Shown: piece after piece, positions 1 to 6,925 of the stretch | Layout: each line of letters opens with the position of its first letter | Numbering within the stretch: the first letter of the stretch is position 1 | Assembly: GCF_009617755.1 (NCBI RefSeq) | Contig: NZ_BGZH01000005.1 | Span: 1-64,000 of the forward strand | From: Marinobacter salsuginis | GTDB lineage: Bacteria; Pseudomonadota; Gammaproteobacteria; Pseudomonadales; Oleiphilaceae | Direction of reading: 5' to 3' | DNA length: 64,000 nt | Translations under genes and position numbers: made by a program | Notes under the pieces: model-generated | Told to the model about the DNA's origin: nothing | What the model saw: the letters and a program-made list of their open reading frames with translations, nothing else | Database searches by the model: none

Positions 1-601
1 TCTGAGTGGAACATGACCTTTTCTGGTTGACCACGCTGTTCCCAGGCGTGATCCAGAGCCTTGACCATCAAATCGGCATCGGGGCTGGATGACATCGCCC
101 AACCAACAACTCGTCGGGCATACAAGTCCAGAACGACAGCCAGATAACTCCACCGCTGGCCGCTCCAGACATAGGTGATGTCACCACACCACGCCTGATT
201 GGGCCGGCCTAACGTAAACTCACGAGCCAGATGGTTCGGGATATCCGGTCGCTCAACGGTCGCCTGCTTGTAGGCGTGAGGACCCGGCTGCTTACAGATC
301 AGCCCCAGTTCACTCATCAATCGTCGAACCTTGAAGCGCCCAATAACAACGCCGTCGTCATTGAGCATGCCCTTGATCGTTCTACTGCCGGCAGAGCTGC
401 GGCTCTTGGTAAAGAGACGGTTTACCTGAGCCTTCAGGGCCAGACGCTCAACATTCACGTGCTTCCGCCGTTGGCGGTATTCGTAATAGCTGGAACGGCT
501 GATATCAAACGCATTGCAGACCATTTCAACAGGCATTTGCTCACTTAACTGGTCTATCAGCGCGTACGATTCATGTCGTCCGACATCAAGAGAGCGGTAG
601 C
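1..601 (-). CDS. IS3-family transposase OrfB (partial, reached by -1 frameshift)
   Basis: This is the integrase-like catalytic half of the transposase, made as an OrfAB fusion. Reading the minus strand from the slip site at 602-608 gives an open frame through HTH_21-like sequence (SRSSYYEYRQRRK) and GRFKVRRLMSELGL into the rve core. The first catalytic Asp is in WCGDITYVW. The second, in VMFHSD, is cut at base 1; the catalytic Glu is outside. There is no independent strong start, as expected for a frameshift product. No internal stop was found in the visible part, so the element could be active. Confidence in the family is high; the remainder cannot be judged. Confidence 0.85.
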
Positions 602-865
602 CTTTTTTAGTATGTCTTTCTCCTGCTCAAGGCGCTTGCAGCGGGCTTCCAGCTCCTGAATACGGCGCTGCTCCGGGGTTAACGCCTTGCCCTTCGGGGT
701 GACACCGTCACGCTCCTCGGTCAGTTGGTTAACCCAGCGCCGGATAGCGCTTTCACCAATTCCCAGGGACACGCTCGCCTGGGGAATCGTGTAACCTTGA
801 TCCAGCACCAGGCTGGCTGCTTCCTGTTTGAACTCAGGAGAAAAAGAACGTCGCTTTCTGGTCAT
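557..865 (-). CDS. IS3-family transposase OrfA
   Basis: This 102-residue protein is the DNA-binding half of an IS3 transposase (HTH_Tnp_1 family). It opens with MTRKRRSFSPEFKQEA, has a helix-turn-helix at about residues 24-48 (GYTIPQASVSLGIGESAIRRW), then a coiled coil (RRIQELEARCKRLEQEKDILKKA) that usually mediates OrfA/OrfAB multimerisation. The end of the coiled coil is encoded over an A AAA AAG heptamer (602-608 on the minus strand), the standard IS3 -1 slip site, so a fraction of ribosomes should continue into OrfB. The unslipped frame ends about 50 nt later. Confidence 0.9.
   Translation of the reverse strand: MTRKRRSFSPEFKQEAASLVLDQGYTIPQASVSLGIGESAIRRWVNQLTEERDGVTPKGKALTPEQRRIQELEARCKRLEQEKDILKKATALLMSDDMNRTR
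602..608 (-). promoter_or_regulatory. Programmed -1 ribosomal frameshift heptamer (A AAA AAG)
   Basis: On the minus strand the OrfA codons CTA AAA AAG contain the heptamer A AAA AAG in the correct phase for tandem slippage. After a -1 shift the frame continues without a stop as KKGYRSLDVGRHESYALIDQ into OrfB. This is the established IS3/IS911 strategy. Confidence 0.8.
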
Positions 866-948
866 CAGACACCTCGTTTATGGTGGCGATCTTACCACCT
901 ACGTTGGTGTCCGGAATCATTGAACCACTACAGGAAACATAAGTTGTC

Positions 949-1371
949 ATGCAATCATACAGGCACGATCTCAAAGCAACGGTACTCGCGGCGTTAGTCT
1001 TTATGGCACCCAATGCAACTACAGCCCAGGCGTCGGATGACCAGATTCGCGTTGCTCGGGAAATGATCAGAACGCTGGAAGCCTATGCCGTTTATAAAAT
1101 GGGTCAGTATGACCTTGCGTTCGAGCGCTATCTTACACTCGCCGAGGACGGGAATCCTCAGGGCATGCTTAACGTAGCTAACATGTACTCGGAGGGTAAG
1201 GGAGTAGAACAGAGTTACAGCAATGCCTTTCGTTGGTATCTGCGGGCAGCTGAAATCGGCGACTGGATTGCCATGGAACAGGTTGAAAGCGCTTACCGCA
1301 CGGGAAAAGGCGTGCAGAAGGACACCGAGCGCGCTGAGTATTGGGAAATGCGCGCCCGAGCTGGTGACTGA
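949..1371 (+). CDS. Secreted Sel1-repeat protein
   Basis: This 140-residue protein has an N-terminal signal peptide (about residues 1-28, ending TTAQA) and two Sel1-like (TPR-related) helical repeats at about 70-105 and 106-138, with the typical AxxWYxxAAExGxxxA and GxGVxxD patterns (NAFRWYLRAAEIGD, GKGVQKDTERAEYW). Such proteins are periplasmic protein-interaction modules; the partner is unknown. It begins only about 30 nt beyond the end of the IS element, so its native promoter or upstream neighbour has probably been displaced. The best Shine-Dalgarno (AGGA near 931) is rather far from the ATG. It may be a complete short gene or the remnant of a longer locus. Confidence 0.65.
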   Translation: MQSYRHDLKATVLAALVFMAPNATTAQASDDQIRVAREMIRTLEAYAVYKMGQYDLAFERYLTLAEDGNPQGMLNVANMYSEGKGVEQSYSNAFRWYLRAAEIGDWIAMEQVESAYRTGKGVQKDTERAEYWEMRARAGD

Positions 1372-1532
1372 CGATGGCGAACCAGCGGCCCGACTCAGAA
1401 CATCGTTATGCCCAAATCTGAATGTTCGCTTTGCGACCAGTCCGGGCTCCTCGAATTCCTTAAACAAGAGCGAACATCCGCAACTCTTAATTTCTCCCGT
1501 TTCCCGCTTGAAATCAGACAAACATATTACCT

Positions 1533-2027
1533 TCATTGCTTGGGAGCGCGTTTTGGGATCAGATCGCGGGCTGTCCTCTCCCAATTGGGACCGACTTCGA
1601 CACGAATGTCCCGAGCAGTTATTTCCTCACCGCATTCGGAGCAAGTAGTCACCGGAGACATGCGGTGGCCGCAGGATTTATGGATGTGTATCAGAGGAAC
1701 CCCGCGCTCATCGGTCATGTAAGTGTTGCCCCAATGCACCAGTGCCATGATTACCGGGTGTAGGGCTAGCCCTTTTTCGGTCAGCCGGTATTCCTCTCGA
1801 AGTGGTTTTTCCTGATACGGAACTTTGGTCAGTACATCGTTCTCAACGAGCTTTTTCAGCCGGTCCGTTAAGACGTGACGGGTAATGCCAAGCCGGCTTT
1901 CGAACTGATCGAATCGACGTACTCCCAGAAAACAGTCCCGCAGGATGATGAGTGTCCAGCGATCACCGACAACAGCCAAGGCTCTGGCCACTGAACATGG
2001 CTCTTGATCCAGCTCTTCCCAACGCAT
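1533..2027 (-). CDS. HxlR-family transcriptional regulator with C-terminal zinc-ribbon-like tail
   Basis: This is a winged-helix repressor or activator of the HxlR family, 164 residues. The N-terminus carries the family signature CSVARALAVVGDRWTLIILRD with Cys11, the position used for redox sensing in some HxlR proteins, followed by LGITRHVLTDRLKKLVENDVL (recognition helix and wing). A tail beyond the usual domain (about 115-164) has Cys119, His121, Cys129 and Cys132, which looks like a small metal site. It is divergent from an SDR / isomerase / transporter operon, and the intergenic region holds two strong dyads (2070-2114), so it most likely controls that operon and itself. The inducer is unknown; an electrophile, quinone or aromatic compound is a guess from the family and the neighbours. 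Confidence 0.85.
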   Translation of the reverse strand: MRWEELDQEPCSVARALAVVGDRWTLIILRDCFLGVRRFDQFESRLGITRHVLTDRLKKLVENDVLTKVPYQEKPLREEYRLTEKGLALHPVIMALVHWGNTYMTDERGVPLIHIHKSCGHRMSPVTTCSECGEEITARDIRVEVGPNWERTARDLIPKRAPKQ

Positions 2028-2063
2028 GTGTTAACTCCCCTTGGATTCCTCTCTCATTTTATC

Positions 2064-2114
2064 TTGACAGGTTCCAAAAAGGAACTGACTATTAGTTGGT
2101 TCCAAAAAAGAACC
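2064..2114. promoter_or_regulatory. Divergent promoter region with two HxlR operator dyads
   Basis: A consensus -35 TTGACA lies at 2064-2069 for the plus-strand operon; the -10 is less clear, around 2087-2095. Immediately after the -35 is a perfect dyad GTTCC-AAAAA-GGAAC (2071-2085). A second near-identical dyad GGTTC-CAAAAAA-GAACC follows at 2098-2114. The centres are about 28 bp apart. The first dyad fills the -35/-10 spacer, the expected place for a repressor site. Assignment to the adjacent HxlR protein is inference from position. Confidence 0.65.
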
Positions 2115-2139
2115 CAAATGTAGCAAGGGGCAAAGAGTT

Positions 2140-2874
2140 ATGACAAATGACGAACAACAAGTGGCTGTAGTGATCGGTGCCGGCGACGCCACTGGTGGGG
2201 CGATTGCACAACGATTTGCCAGAGAGGGCTATGTGGTCGTTGCAACAAGACGTCATCAGGACGCCTTAGCTCCGCTCGTCCAAAAGATTGAAGAAAATGG
2301 CGGTAAGGCCATCGGACTGGGCTGCGATGCTCGTGACGAAGAGGCTATGTGCGGTTTGTTCTCAAAAATTGAGTCAGAAATCGGTGAAGTAGGTGTTGTG
2401 GTGTTCAACATCGGTGCCAATGTTCAGTTTTCGATTACCGAGACAACCGGACGTGTTTACCGAAAGGTGTGGGAAATGGCCGCATTCGCGGGATTCCTTG
2501 CTGGCAGGGAGGCGGCCAAAGTCATGCTGCCGCGGAGCCGGGGAACCATCATCTTTACGGGTGCTACGGCTTCCATGCGGGGCGGTGCCGGTTTTGCCGC
2601 GTTTTCCAGTGCCAAGTTCGCCTTGAGAGCCCTGGCTCAGAGTATGGCCAGAGAACTGGGGCCCAAAGGTATTCACGTGGCGCACTCAATCATCGACGGT
2701 GCGATTGACACCGCCTTTATCCGCGATAACTTTCCAGATCGCTACGCGCTTAAAGCGCAGGGCGGTATCCTCGATCCCGACCATATTGCAGAGCAGTATT
2801 GGCGGCTCCACGAACAACCCAGAGACTGCTGGACCCATGAACTGGACCTCCGGCCCTGGATGGAAACCTTTTAG
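2140..2874 (+). CDS. SDR-family protein with Phe replacing the catalytic Tyr
   Basis: This 244-residue protein has a Rossmann fold of the short-chain dehydrogenase/reductase family. The cofactor glycine motif is GAGDATGGAI (residues 13-22), followed by the NxGA equivalent (Asn90) and a Ser-containing strand TGATAS (140-145). The active-site motif normally read YxxxK is FSSAK (Phe155-Lys159), so the catalytic Tyr hydroxyl is missing. Either catalysis differs from a classical SDR or the protein acts as a binding or partner subunit. It is first in an operon: the isomerase gene starts 11 bp later. Likely regulated by the divergent HxlR protein through the dyads just upstream. Substrate unknown. 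Confidence 0.85.
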   Translation: MTNDEQQVAVVIGAGDATGGAIAQRFAREGYVVVATRRHQDALAPLVQKIEENGGKAIGLGCDARDEEAMCGLFSKIESEIGEVGVVVFNIGANVQFSITETTGRVYRKVWEMAAFAGFLAGREAAKVMLPRSRGTIIFTGATASMRGGAGFAAFSSAKFALRALAQSMARELGPKGIHVAHSIIDGAIDTAFIRDNFPDRYALKAQGGILDPDHIAEQYWRLHEQPRDCWTHELDLRPWMETF

Positions 2875-2885
2875 GGAGTGACGCC

Positions 2886-3491
2886 ATGACTCAAATAATC
2901 GATTTCTATTTTGATGTGGGAAGCCCTGCCAGTTACCTGGCCTGGACACAGCTGCCCGCGCTGGCTCAAAGAGCAAACTCAGACATACGCTGGAAGCCCA
3001 TGCTGCTGGGGGGCGTCTTCAAAGCTACCGACAATCAGTCGCCAGCGATGAATCCAACGAAATCCCGCTATACACGCATGGATATGGAACGTTTTGCTCG
3101 GGCTTACGGTGTGACCCTGAACTTCAATCCCTATTTCCCGATAAACACGCTTTTACTGATGCGGGGTGCCGTTGGCTTTTTGGGTGCTCCGGAGTTTCAT
3201 CGGTATCTGGAAGCAGTGTTTCGCGCGATGTGGGTTGATCAGAAAAACATGAATGATCCCGAAGTCGCGGCTAACGTGCTTTCCCTGGCAGGATTTAATC
3301 CCGGCAAAGTGCTGGCTCTTTGTGAAGACCCATCCGTAAAGGCCGAACTCAAACGGCTCACCGAAGAAGCGGTAAGGCGTGGTATCTTTGGCGCTCCTAC
3401 GTTTTTCGTTGGTGACGAGATGTTCTTCGGACAAGATCGAATGCCGCAGTTGGAAAATTACCTTTCAGTCAGCCGGGGAGCAGAAATTTGA
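2886..3491 (+). CDS. 2-hydroxychromene-2-carboxylate isomerase / GST-kappa-like DsbA-fold protein
   Basis: This 201-residue protein belongs to the DsbA/GST-kappa family (HCCA isomerase, as in naphthalene catabolism NahD). The N-terminus has FYFDVGSPASYLAW; Ser13 lies where NahD-type enzymes activate glutathione, so it is a Ser-type rather than a CxxC thiol enzyme. The C-terminal FGAPTFFVGDEMFFGQDRM is the thioredoxin-fold cis-Pro region with the family's typical ending. A glutathione-dependent isomerisation or conjugation of an aromatic or electrophilic substrate is the reasonable role, but no ring-cleavage genes are nearby, so naphthalene degradation is not implied. The stop overlaps the TTG start of the following transporter by 4 nt. 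Confidence 0.85.
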   Translation: MTQIIDFYFDVGSPASYLAWTQLPALAQRANSDIRWKPMLLGGVFKATDNQSPAMNPTKSRYTRMDMERFARAYGVTLNFNPYFPINTLLLMRGAVGFLGAPEFHRYLEAVFRAMWVDQKNMNDPEVAANVLSLAGFNPGKVLALCEDPSVKAELKRLTEEAVRRGIFGAPTFFVGDEMFFGQDRMPQLENYLSVSRGAEI

Positions 3492-4753
3492 ACGCCTCTT
3501 CGGGCACCTATGATCGGCTGATCAACCCTGTCCTGATTGCCGGGTGCATCATCATTCTGGTCAGTTTCGCGGTTCGTGCTTCGTTCGGGCTGTTCCAGTT
3601 GCCGATTGCCCTGGAGTTTCAATGGCCGCGGGAGTCGTTTTCACTGGCCATTGCGATTCAGAACCTGTTCTGGGGCATAGGGCAACCGATCTTTGGCGCC
3701 TTCGCGGAACGCTATGGCGACCGGAAGGCGATTCTGGGCGGTGGCGCTTTTTACGTGGTCGGGTTGGTGTTGTCGGCTTTTGCTATAACTCCTGGGCAAC
3801 ATCAGTTGCTGGAAATGCTGGTTGGTTTCGGCATCGCGGGTACGGGGTTCGGAGTCATCCTCGCCGTGGTCGGGCGTGCGGCTTCAGACAAACACCGGTC
3901 GATGGCGCTCGGAATCGCCACGGCAGCAGGTTCTGCCGGCCAGATCGTCGGTCCGCCCGTGGCCAACGCTCTTCTTAGCCAGATGCCCTGGCAGTCGGTG
4001 TTTCTTGCCTGCGCAGGCTTTATCGTGCTCTCCATGATGGCTTTGTTGCTCATGCGAGCACCGAAGCCGCAGAAGCCCATGGGGAGCGAGGAGCCCATCG
4101 GTGTTGTCATCAAGCGTGCGGTGCGTGACCCGTCGTTCCTGTTTATTTTTATCGGTTTCTTTTCCTGTGGCTACCAACTGGCTTTTATCACTGCACACTT
4201 CCCGGCGTTCATTACGGAAATGTGCGGCCCAATTGCCCCGGACAGCCTGCTATATACGCTTGGGGTGACGTCGGCTTCCGGTCTTGGCGCCATTTCCATC
4301 GCACTGATTGGGCTGTTCAATATTGGCGGAACACTGTGCGCTGGTTGGCTGGGTAACAAGTACTCCCGGAAATACCTGTTGGCCAGCGTCTACCTGCTGA
4401 GAACGCTTGTGTCGGCGGCCTTTATCATGACCCCGATCACCCCAGAAACGGTGGTGCTGTTTTCCGTTGCCATGGGTTCGCTCTGGTTGGCCACCGTACC
4501 GTTGACATCGGGGCTGGTCGCTCATATTTACGGCCTGAAATACATGGGTACGCTCTACGGCCTGGTATTCTTTTCCCATCAACTGGGCGGCTTTTTGGGG
4601 GTCTGGCTGGGTGGCGCGATGTATGACACCTACAACGACTATACTCTGGTCTGGTGGGTTGGCGTGGGGGTCGGGGCCCTGTCAGCGGTGATTCACTTGC
4701 CGGTTAAGGAATATCCCTGGTCTCAGCGAAAGGCGACAGCGCTGGCCGCTTGA
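3488..4753 (+). CDS. MFS transporter
   Basis: This 421-residue, roughly 12-helix major facilitator protein resembles the monocarboxylate / oxalate-formate antiporter branch. The cytoplasmic loop motif is FAERYGDRKAIL (residues 76-87, a variant of GxLaDrxGrr), and helix 5 has GIATAAGSAGQIVGPPV. It starts with TTG overlapping the isomerase stop codon, implying translational coupling; no closer in-frame ATG was preferred because the reading begins immediately with helix 1 (LINPVLIAGCIIILVSF). It is third in the HxlR-controlled operon, so it probably imports the substrate or exports the product of the two enzymes. Direction of transport cannot be read from sequence. Confidence 0.85.
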   Translation: MNASSGTYDRLINPVLIAGCIIILVSFAVRASFGLFQLPIALEFQWPRESFSLAIAIQNLFWGIGQPIFGAFAERYGDRKAILGGGAFYVVGLVLSAFAITPGQHQLLEMLVGFGIAGTGFGVILAVVGRAASDKHRSMALGIATAAGSAGQIVGPPVANALLSQMPWQSVFLACAGFIVLSMMALLLMRAPKPQKPMGSEEPIGVVIKRAVRDPSFLFIFIGFFSCGYQLAFITAHFPAFITEMCGPIAPDSLLYTLGVTSASGLGAISIALIGLFNIGGTLCAGWLGNKYSRKYLLASVYLLRTLVSAAFIMTPITPETVVLFSVAMGSLWLATVPLTSGLVAHIYGLKYMGTLYGLVFFSHQLGGFLGVWLGGAMYDTYNDYTLVWWVGVGVGALSAVIHLPVKEYPWSQRKATALAA

Positions 4754-4866
4754 TCAAGCTTTGCTTCGTTTATCTGACTACGAATGCTCGCAGCTGAGTC
4801 TCAGCTGAACGGCGATGGTTTGGGCGCTAGTTTCTGCTTGAAGCCATTAATTTGGACACAACCAAA

Positions 4867-4900
4867 TAAAAAAGGCCTGCGTTTTCACGCAAGCCTTTGA
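4867..4900 (-). terminator. Intrinsic terminator of tRNA-Arg
   Basis: Reading the minus strand downstream of the tRNA, a stem AAAGGCTTGCG / CGCAGGCCTTT (one mismatch, about 4871-4898) is followed by TTTTTTATT. Orientation fits the tRNA. In the plus direction there is no U-run, so it would end the MFS operon poorly. Confidence 0.75.
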
Positions 4901-4905
4901 AATAA

Positions 4906-4982
4906 TGGCCCGCCCGATAGGATTCGAACCTATGACCTTTGCCTCCGGAGGGCAACGCTCTATCCAGCTGAGCTACGGGCGG
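4906..4982 (-). tRNA. tRNA-Arg (anticodon CCG)
   Basis: A full cloverleaf is visible on the minus strand: acceptor CCGCCCG/CGGGCGG, D-arm GCTC-AGCTGGATA-GAGC, anticodon stem TTGCC/GGCAA with loop CTCCGGA (anticodon CCG), T-arm ATAGG-TTCGAAT-CCTAT, discriminator G and an encoded CCA. Length is 77 nt. It decodes the Arg codon CGG and matches the layout of E. coli tRNA-Arg(CCG). The 3' end faces the accessory region at 1-4.75 kb. Confidence 0.97.
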
Positions 4983-5073
4983 AACGAAAGCCGGCAGCGG
5001 TGTGCCGATTTCGAGTGCGCAATGTTACGTGCGAAGCGGGTCGCTGTCCAGCCCCTGCGGGCAAGTCCCGGCG

Positions 5074-5619
5074 TCAGCTTTGGATGAGTCGCTGCTCCGG
5101 GGTGATTGTCACCAGATTGCTGTCGTTGCTGAAGGTGACTTCGCCGTCCTGAATGGTTACCTGGAAGCTCATGGAGCGGTTGGCGAGCTTGGCCAGGGCT
5201 TCGGTGCTGTCGCCGGGCAGGTGAAAGATGGTGAGGTTGTCGAAACGCTCCAGCTTGCCATGATGTTTGTCCCACCAGACGGGGAAAGCCCGATCGCCAT
5301 AGGTGTACAGGATCACTTTGCCGGCGCGGTTACAGGCCTTTCTCAGTCGATCCTCTTCTGGCAGCCCCAGCTCAATCCACACTTCAATCTCGCCGGTCAG
5401 GTCTTTCTGCCAAAGCTCGGGTTCGTCATCGGTGCTCAGCCCCTTGGTGAATTCCAGGGTCTCGCTGGCGTTCAGGGCAAAGGCGAGCAGTCGGATCATC
5501 ATTCGCTGGTCGGTTTCTGACGGATGTTGGGCCACAGTCAGGTGATGATCCGCGTAGTAGTGACGGTCCATGTCGGCAATGTTGAGCGTCGCCTTGTGGA
5601 TGGTTGCTTTGAGCGCCAT
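5074..5619 (-). CDS. yaeQ: YaeQ family protein
   Basis: This 181-residue soluble protein is a clear YaeQ member (opens MALKATIHKATLNIADMDRH; contains HPSETDQRMMIRLLAFAL and DLTGEIEVWIELGLP). The family has a PD-(D/E)XK nuclease-like fold. E. coli YaeQ was linked to suppression of haemolysin expression loss in RfaH mutants, but its biochemical role is not settled. Length is normal for the family. It stands alone between the tRNA (on the same strand) and the divergent lrgAB pair, so context adds nothing to function. Confidence 0.93.
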   Translation of the reverse strand: MALKATIHKATLNIADMDRHYYADHHLTVAQHPSETDQRMMIRLLAFALNASETLEFTKGLSTDDEPELWQKDLTGEIEVWIELGLPEEDRLRKACNRAGKVILYTYGDRAFPVWWDKHHGKLERFDNLTIFHLPGDSTEALAKLANRSMSFQVTIQDGEVTFSNDSNLVTITPEQRLIQS

Positions 5620-5694
5620 GGGCTTCCTGAATTGGTATCTGAGTGGTGGATTGGGCTAGTGTAATGCAATTCTTTCCCGGGTGAGTGTAAGCGC

Positions 5695-6054
5695 ATGCCG
5701 ATGTTGCGTGGTTTTCTGGTTCTGGTGCTGTTTTTTATTCTTGGCGAGTCTGTGCGCCTGCTTCTGGCGTTGCCGGTGAGTGGCGGCGTGCTGGGTATGG
5801 TGGTTATTACGTTTACCCTGATGGTTAAAGGCAGTGTCAGTGATGATCTGGCCCGGGCCAGCCAGGGCCTGATTTCGGTACTTGTACTCCTGATCATGCC
5901 GGGAGTTGTGGGGGTGTTCTTCACGGCGGACCAGTTCTCGGGCCAATGGCTGGCGGTTGCGGCGGCGCTATTGGCGGGCACCTTCCTGAGTGTTCTGACG
6001 ACTTTGCTGTTAATGAAGGCTGTGACCGCCAGGGGAGTGAGCGATCATGAGTGA
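5695..6054 (+). CDS. lrgA: CidA/LrgA family membrane protein
   Basis: This 119-residue protein has four predicted membrane helices (for example MLRGFLVLVLFFILGESVRLLL and GLISVLVLLIMPGVVGVFF) and the family's PVSGGVLGMVV motif. CidA/LrgA proteins are holin-like and are linked to control of murein hydrolase activity, or to pyruvate / small-metabolite transport, together with LrgB. The stop overlaps the start of lrgB by 8 nt, which supports a two-gene operon. It corresponds to E. coli YohJ. Which of the proposed functions applies here is unknown. Confidence 0.88.
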   Translation: MPMLRGFLVLVLFFILGESVRLLLALPVSGGVLGMVVITFTLMVKGSVSDDLARASQGLISVLVLLIMPGVVGVFFTADQFSGQWLAVAAALLAGTFLSVLTTLLLMKAVTARGVSDHE

Positions 6055-6769
6055 ATTTTTTGCCCGCTTCCAGGCGTTACCGGACACGCTTGCCGCCACT
6101 CCAATCCTGGCGATCGGTTTGACGCTTGGTGCCTTCTTCGCCGGCAACTGGCTTTTTTCCCGCATCGGGCGGCCCCTGTGGTTGCCGCCGGTGGTCCTCT
6201 CTGCGTGCCTGTTGTCCGGTGTTATCGCAGCGTTGGCGGTGGATTACCAGGATTACCAGCAAGGCGCGCGCTGGCTGACGGTATTGCTGGGGCCGGCCAC
6301 CGTGGCGTTGGGGATTCCGCTTTACCAACAGATGCACCATATCCGTGCCATGTGGCGCCCGATTGTGGTCACTCTGCCGATTGCCGCCACCATGGCGGCG
6401 GTTTACGCCGTCGTGATTGGCTGGGCTCTGGGGGCCACGCCGGAGGTGCTGGCGTCCCTGGCGCCCAAGTCGGTAACAGCACCCATCGCCATTGGAATAA
6501 CGGAGCAATTGGGCGGTTCCGTGCCCCTCATGATGGGCGGGCTTCTGATTACCGGCGTGGTGGCAACCCTCTTCGTTGACCTGCTTGCGCGGCTTTTGCC
6601 GGTTAAAGACGAGCGTATCCTCGGTTTTGCCCTGGGTTTGAATGGTCATGCGATTGGCACGGCGCGGGCGTTTGAAATCAGTCACGCCGCCGGTGCCTTT
6701 GCCTCGCTCGGGATGGGGCTCACTGGCGTGTTTACGGCCCTGATCTTACCTCTGGTTTTCCGGCTGTAA
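6047..6769 (+). CDS. lrgB: LrgB family membrane protein
   Basis: This 240-residue, multi-helix inner-membrane protein is the partner of the preceding CidA/LrgA protein and corresponds to E. coli YohK. Recognisable parts are PLWLPPVVLSACLLSGVIA, LLGPATVALGIPLYQQ, APKSVTAPIAIGITEQLGG and GHAIGTARAF, all strongly conserved in LrgB. Length is typical. It starts inside the 3' end of lrgA (8-nt overlap), so the two are probably translated together in a fixed ratio. Confidence 0.92.
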   Translation: MSEFFARFQALPDTLAATPILAIGLTLGAFFAGNWLFSRIGRPLWLPPVVLSACLLSGVIAALAVDYQDYQQGARWLTVLLGPATVALGIPLYQQMHHIRAMWRPIVVTLPIAATMAAVYAVVIGWALGATPEVLASLAPKSVTAPIAIGITEQLGGSVPLMMGGLLITGVVATLFVDLLARLLPVKDERILGFALGLNGHAIGTARAFEISHAAGAFASLGMGLTGVFTALILPLVFRL

Positions 6770-6925
6770 GTCTGCGCCAAATCAGGTCATTCACCTGGCG
6801 TATAGCCCCTTGTCGTAATTTCGATTGCCCTAAGTGTTTTCCGAGACTAGCTTGTTGGCCAGGCATTCGGCGCCGTTCTGCGCCGATATTCCGTGAAAAT
6901 TCCTAAAACAGCGACGGAAAACGCG

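Larger units (their letters stand above)
1..919 (-). mobile_element. IS3-family insertion sequence, cut by the window edge
   Basis: The element has the usual IS3 layout on the minus strand: a small orfA (HTH plus leucine-zipper tail) followed by orfB (rve/DDE integrase core) in the -1 frame. The upstream end lies near 919, where the minus strand reads TGATTCCGGACAC, consistent with a TG-starting IS3 terminal repeat. The other end lies outside the window, so the terminal repeats and any target duplication cannot be compared. The exact edge is uncertain by several bases. Confidence 0.85.

Noticed and set aside
2886..3491. Naphthalene catabolic gene (nahD)
   Set aside because: Only the isomerase family matches; no dioxygenase or aldolase genes are nearby.
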